The notes under the pieces: model-generated
Databases searched by the model: none
What the model was told of the DNA's origin: nothing
What the model saw: the letters and a program-made list of their open reading frames with translations, nothing else
From: Mesobacillus jeotgali
Lineage (GTDB): Bacteria; Bacillota; Bacilli; Bacillales; Cytobacillaceae
Assembly (NCBI RefSeq): GCF_900166585.1
Contig: NZ_FVZC01000008.1
Coordinates: 806,001 to 870,000, forward strand
DNA length: 64,000 bases
Direction of reading: 5' to 3'
Translations under genes and position numbers: made by a program
Shown here: positions 62,647 to 64,000 of the stretch, in pieces
How positions within the stretch are numbered: the first letter of the stretch is position 1
Layout of the letters: the number at the start of each line of letters is the position of its first letter

Positions 62647-62676
62647 TTGATATTATCAGAAAATTTTAAATATAAT
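62647..62676 (+). promoter_or_regulatory. SigA-type promoter of the subtilisin gene
   Basis: TTGATA (62647-62652), 18-bp spacer, TATAAT (62671-62676), 48 bp before the start codon. Confidence 0.65.
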
Positions 62677-62723
62677 AGATTTTGTAAAACCAGCAACACC
62701 ATAAAATGCAGAGGAGTGGTAAG

Positions 62724-63965
62724 ATGAAAAAAAGGAAGGCACTAGGAGCCGCACTACTAAGCATGACAATGGGCTTATCTTTATTCATGGCCGGGGCATT
62801 TGGCCAGGCGCCAGAGGCACAGGATTCATACCGGGTATTGGTTCAGGGTCCTGCAGCTGAAAAGGCGAAGGCAAAAGATCTATACGGTAAAAGATGGGAT
62901 TTTGGAGCAAAAGGTTTTACAACAACGGTTAATGCAAAGCAATACCAGGCACTATTAAAAAATAAGAACCTAAAAGTAGAGACAGTACAACAGGTACAGG
63001 TGGAAGCGAAACCAGGTGCCAGTGCCCAGGCGGCGCCATCTGATCGTACGCCTTGGGGAATGGAAGCAATCTATAATGATAGTAATCTTCAGGCTACATC
63101 TGGCGGAGGCGGCATCAAGGTAGCAGTTCTTGATACCGGGGTCAATGTTGCCCATGCAGACTTGGCCGGCAGCGATGAACAGTGTAAAGATTTCACTAAC
63201 CGCAGAACGCCATTAGTTAATGGTTCTTGTTCAGATAAGAATGGTCACGGAACTCATGTTGCAGGTACTGTACTGGCACATGGAGGATCAGGCCAGGGAA
63301 TTTACGGGGTAGCACCTGAAGCTGACCTGTGGGCTTACAAGGTATTGAATGACCAGGGCTCAGGCTATTCTGACGATATCGCGGGCGCAATCCAGCATGC
63401 AGCAGACGAAGCAGTCCGAACAGGTTCAAAGGTCGTCATTTCGATGTCACTTGGATCAAGCAGCAAAAGCACGCTGATTGCTGATGCGGTGGATTATGCA
63501 TATGGAAAAGGTGTCCTTGTAGTTGCAGCAGCTGGAAACAGCGGACCGAATGCAAATACAATCGGCTATCCAGGTGCACTTGTGAATGCAGTCGCAGTCG
63601 CCGCACTTGAAAATGTCCAGGAAAACGGTACATACCGTGTCGCTGACTTCTCATCCCGCGGAAACCCTGCTACAGATGGTGACTATGTCATCCAGGAACT
63701 CGATGTAGAAGTTTCTGCTCCAGGAAGAGCAATCGAATCAACATGGTTCGATGGAACATATAACACAATCAGCGGAACATCAATGGCCACACCGCACGTT
63801 TCCGGATTGGCTGCGAAAATCTGGGCTGCAAACCCAAGCATGAGCCATACACAGCTTCGTGCCGAACTGCAGAACCGTGCAAAAGCGAATGATATCCTAG
63901 GCGGATCAGGTGCCGCATCAGGTGATGACTATGCATCAGGATTTGGATTCCCGCGTGTGAAATAA
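62724..63965 (+). CDS. Secreted S8 subtilisin-type serine protease
   Basis: 413 residues from ATG at 62724 (GAGGAGTGG). Signal peptide (about 1-30), I9-type propeptide (about 35-100: YRVLVQGP ... VETVQQVQVE), then the mature protease with Asp137 (VAVLDTGV), His175 (GHGTHVAG) and Ser353 (GTSMATPHVSG). Cys154 and Cys169, in CKDFTNRRTPLVNGSC, could form a disulfide near the active site, a feature of Ak.1-like heat-stable subtilases. No C-terminal extra domain. The stop is at 63963-63965; the last 35 bases of the window hold nothing identifiable. Confidence 0.94.
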   Translation: MKKRKALGAALLSMTMGLSLFMAGAFGQAPEAQDSYRVLVQGPAAEKAKAKDLYGKRWDFGAKGFTTTVNAKQYQALLKNKNLKVETVQQVQVEAKPGASAQAAPSDRTPWGMEAIYNDSNLQATSGGGGIKVAVLDTGVNVAHADLAGSDEQCKDFTNRRTPLVNGSCSDKNGHGTHVAGTVLAHGGSGQGIYGVAPEADLWAYKVLNDQGSGYSDDIAGAIQHAADEAVRTGSKVVISMSLGSSSKSTLIADAVDYAYGKGVLVVAAAGNSGPNANTIGYPGALVNAVAVAALENVQENGTYRVADFSSRGNPATDGDYVIQELDVEVSAPGRAIESTWFDGTYNTISGTSMATPHVSGLAAKIWAANPSMSHTQLRAELQNRAKANDILGGSGAASGDDYASGFGFPRVK

Positions 63966-64000
63966 ATATAATGTGAAAAACCGCTTAATCAGTGATGATT

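Noticed and set aside
1..64000. Prophage, insertion sequence, integron or tRNA-linked island
   Set aside because: No transposase, integrase, phage structural gene, tRNA or att-like duplication was recognised; gene content looks like stable Bacillaceae chromosome.

Overview
The window is chromosomal DNA of a low-GC Gram-positive bacterium, most likely a Bacillaceae member of the Bacillus/Mesobacillus type. The evidence is strong AGGAGG ribosome sites, frequent TTG and GTG starts, many intrinsic terminators and Bacillus-type gene neighbourhoods: yrkFHIJ-like, ktrBA with a c-di-AMP riboswitch, metNIQ with an S-box, ribDE-BA-H with an RFN element, catDE plus azoR, katA with a PerR box, and ywrAB-like chromate transporters. 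I saw no rRNA, tRNA, insertion sequence, prophage or CRISPR-cas.

Layout: 1-2.7 kb, reactive-sulfur operon (TusA/rhodanese, persulfide dioxygenase, TusA, TauE). 3.2-5 kb, secreted M6 metalloprotease. 5-6.6 kb, lipid kinase and GNAT enzyme on the minus strand. 6.7-12 kb, an ATP-grasp ligase followed by two large paralogous proteins that I cannot assign to a family; they share conserved Cys, His and Asn positions and are the best candidate here for an undescribed system. 12-14.6 kb, potassium uptake under a c-di-AMP riboswitch. 14.7-17.4 kb, BMP-type lipoprotein plus chemoreceptor. 17.8-18.9 kb, two-gene chromate transporter. 19-21.8 kb, methionine ABC transporter under SAM control. 22.4-27.3 kb, DUF445, PAS-STAS protein, two DoxX paralogues and an MFS transporter. 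27.9-29.3 kb, a second persulfide dioxygenase-rhodanese. 29.7-31.9 kb, two-component system. 31.9-35.4 kb, Gfo/Idh oxidoreductase, 6-phosphogluconolactonase, NadE and a coiled-coil protein. 36-36.6 kb, a c-di-GMP-I riboswitch followed by a small orphan gene. 36.6-42.8 kb, ketone-body/acetoacetate utilisation operon with a LysR regulator. 43-45.3 kb, small enzymes and a third DoxX copy. 45.5-48.3 kb, quinone/catechol/azo-stress genes. 48.5-50 kb, catalase gene broken by one base. 50.5-54.8 kb, cell-wall hydrolase, NERD protein, DD-carboxypeptidase and a small membrane protein. 54.9-59.1 kb, CsoR regulator and riboflavin operon. 59.2-61.3 kb, HtrA-like protease and parvulin foldase. 61.6-62.5 kb, ZIP metal transporter behind several MntR-like boxes. 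62.7-64 kb, secreted subtilisin.

A second theme is intergenic repeats. Six gaps hold tandem arrays with a unit of 51-53 bp (close to five helical turns), each with its own consensus and most with a palindrome in every unit. Two further gaps hold diverged copies of one array with a 20-21 bp period (two turns). They lie in intergenic gaps, usually beyond a terminator, and do not look like genes.

Many genes share a redox and thiol-stress theme: two persulfide dioxygenases, three DoxX paralogues with a Rex/Fnr-type palindrome at one of them, catDE/azoR, katA and CsoR. All function calls come from reading motifs and gene order by eye; no database search was run.
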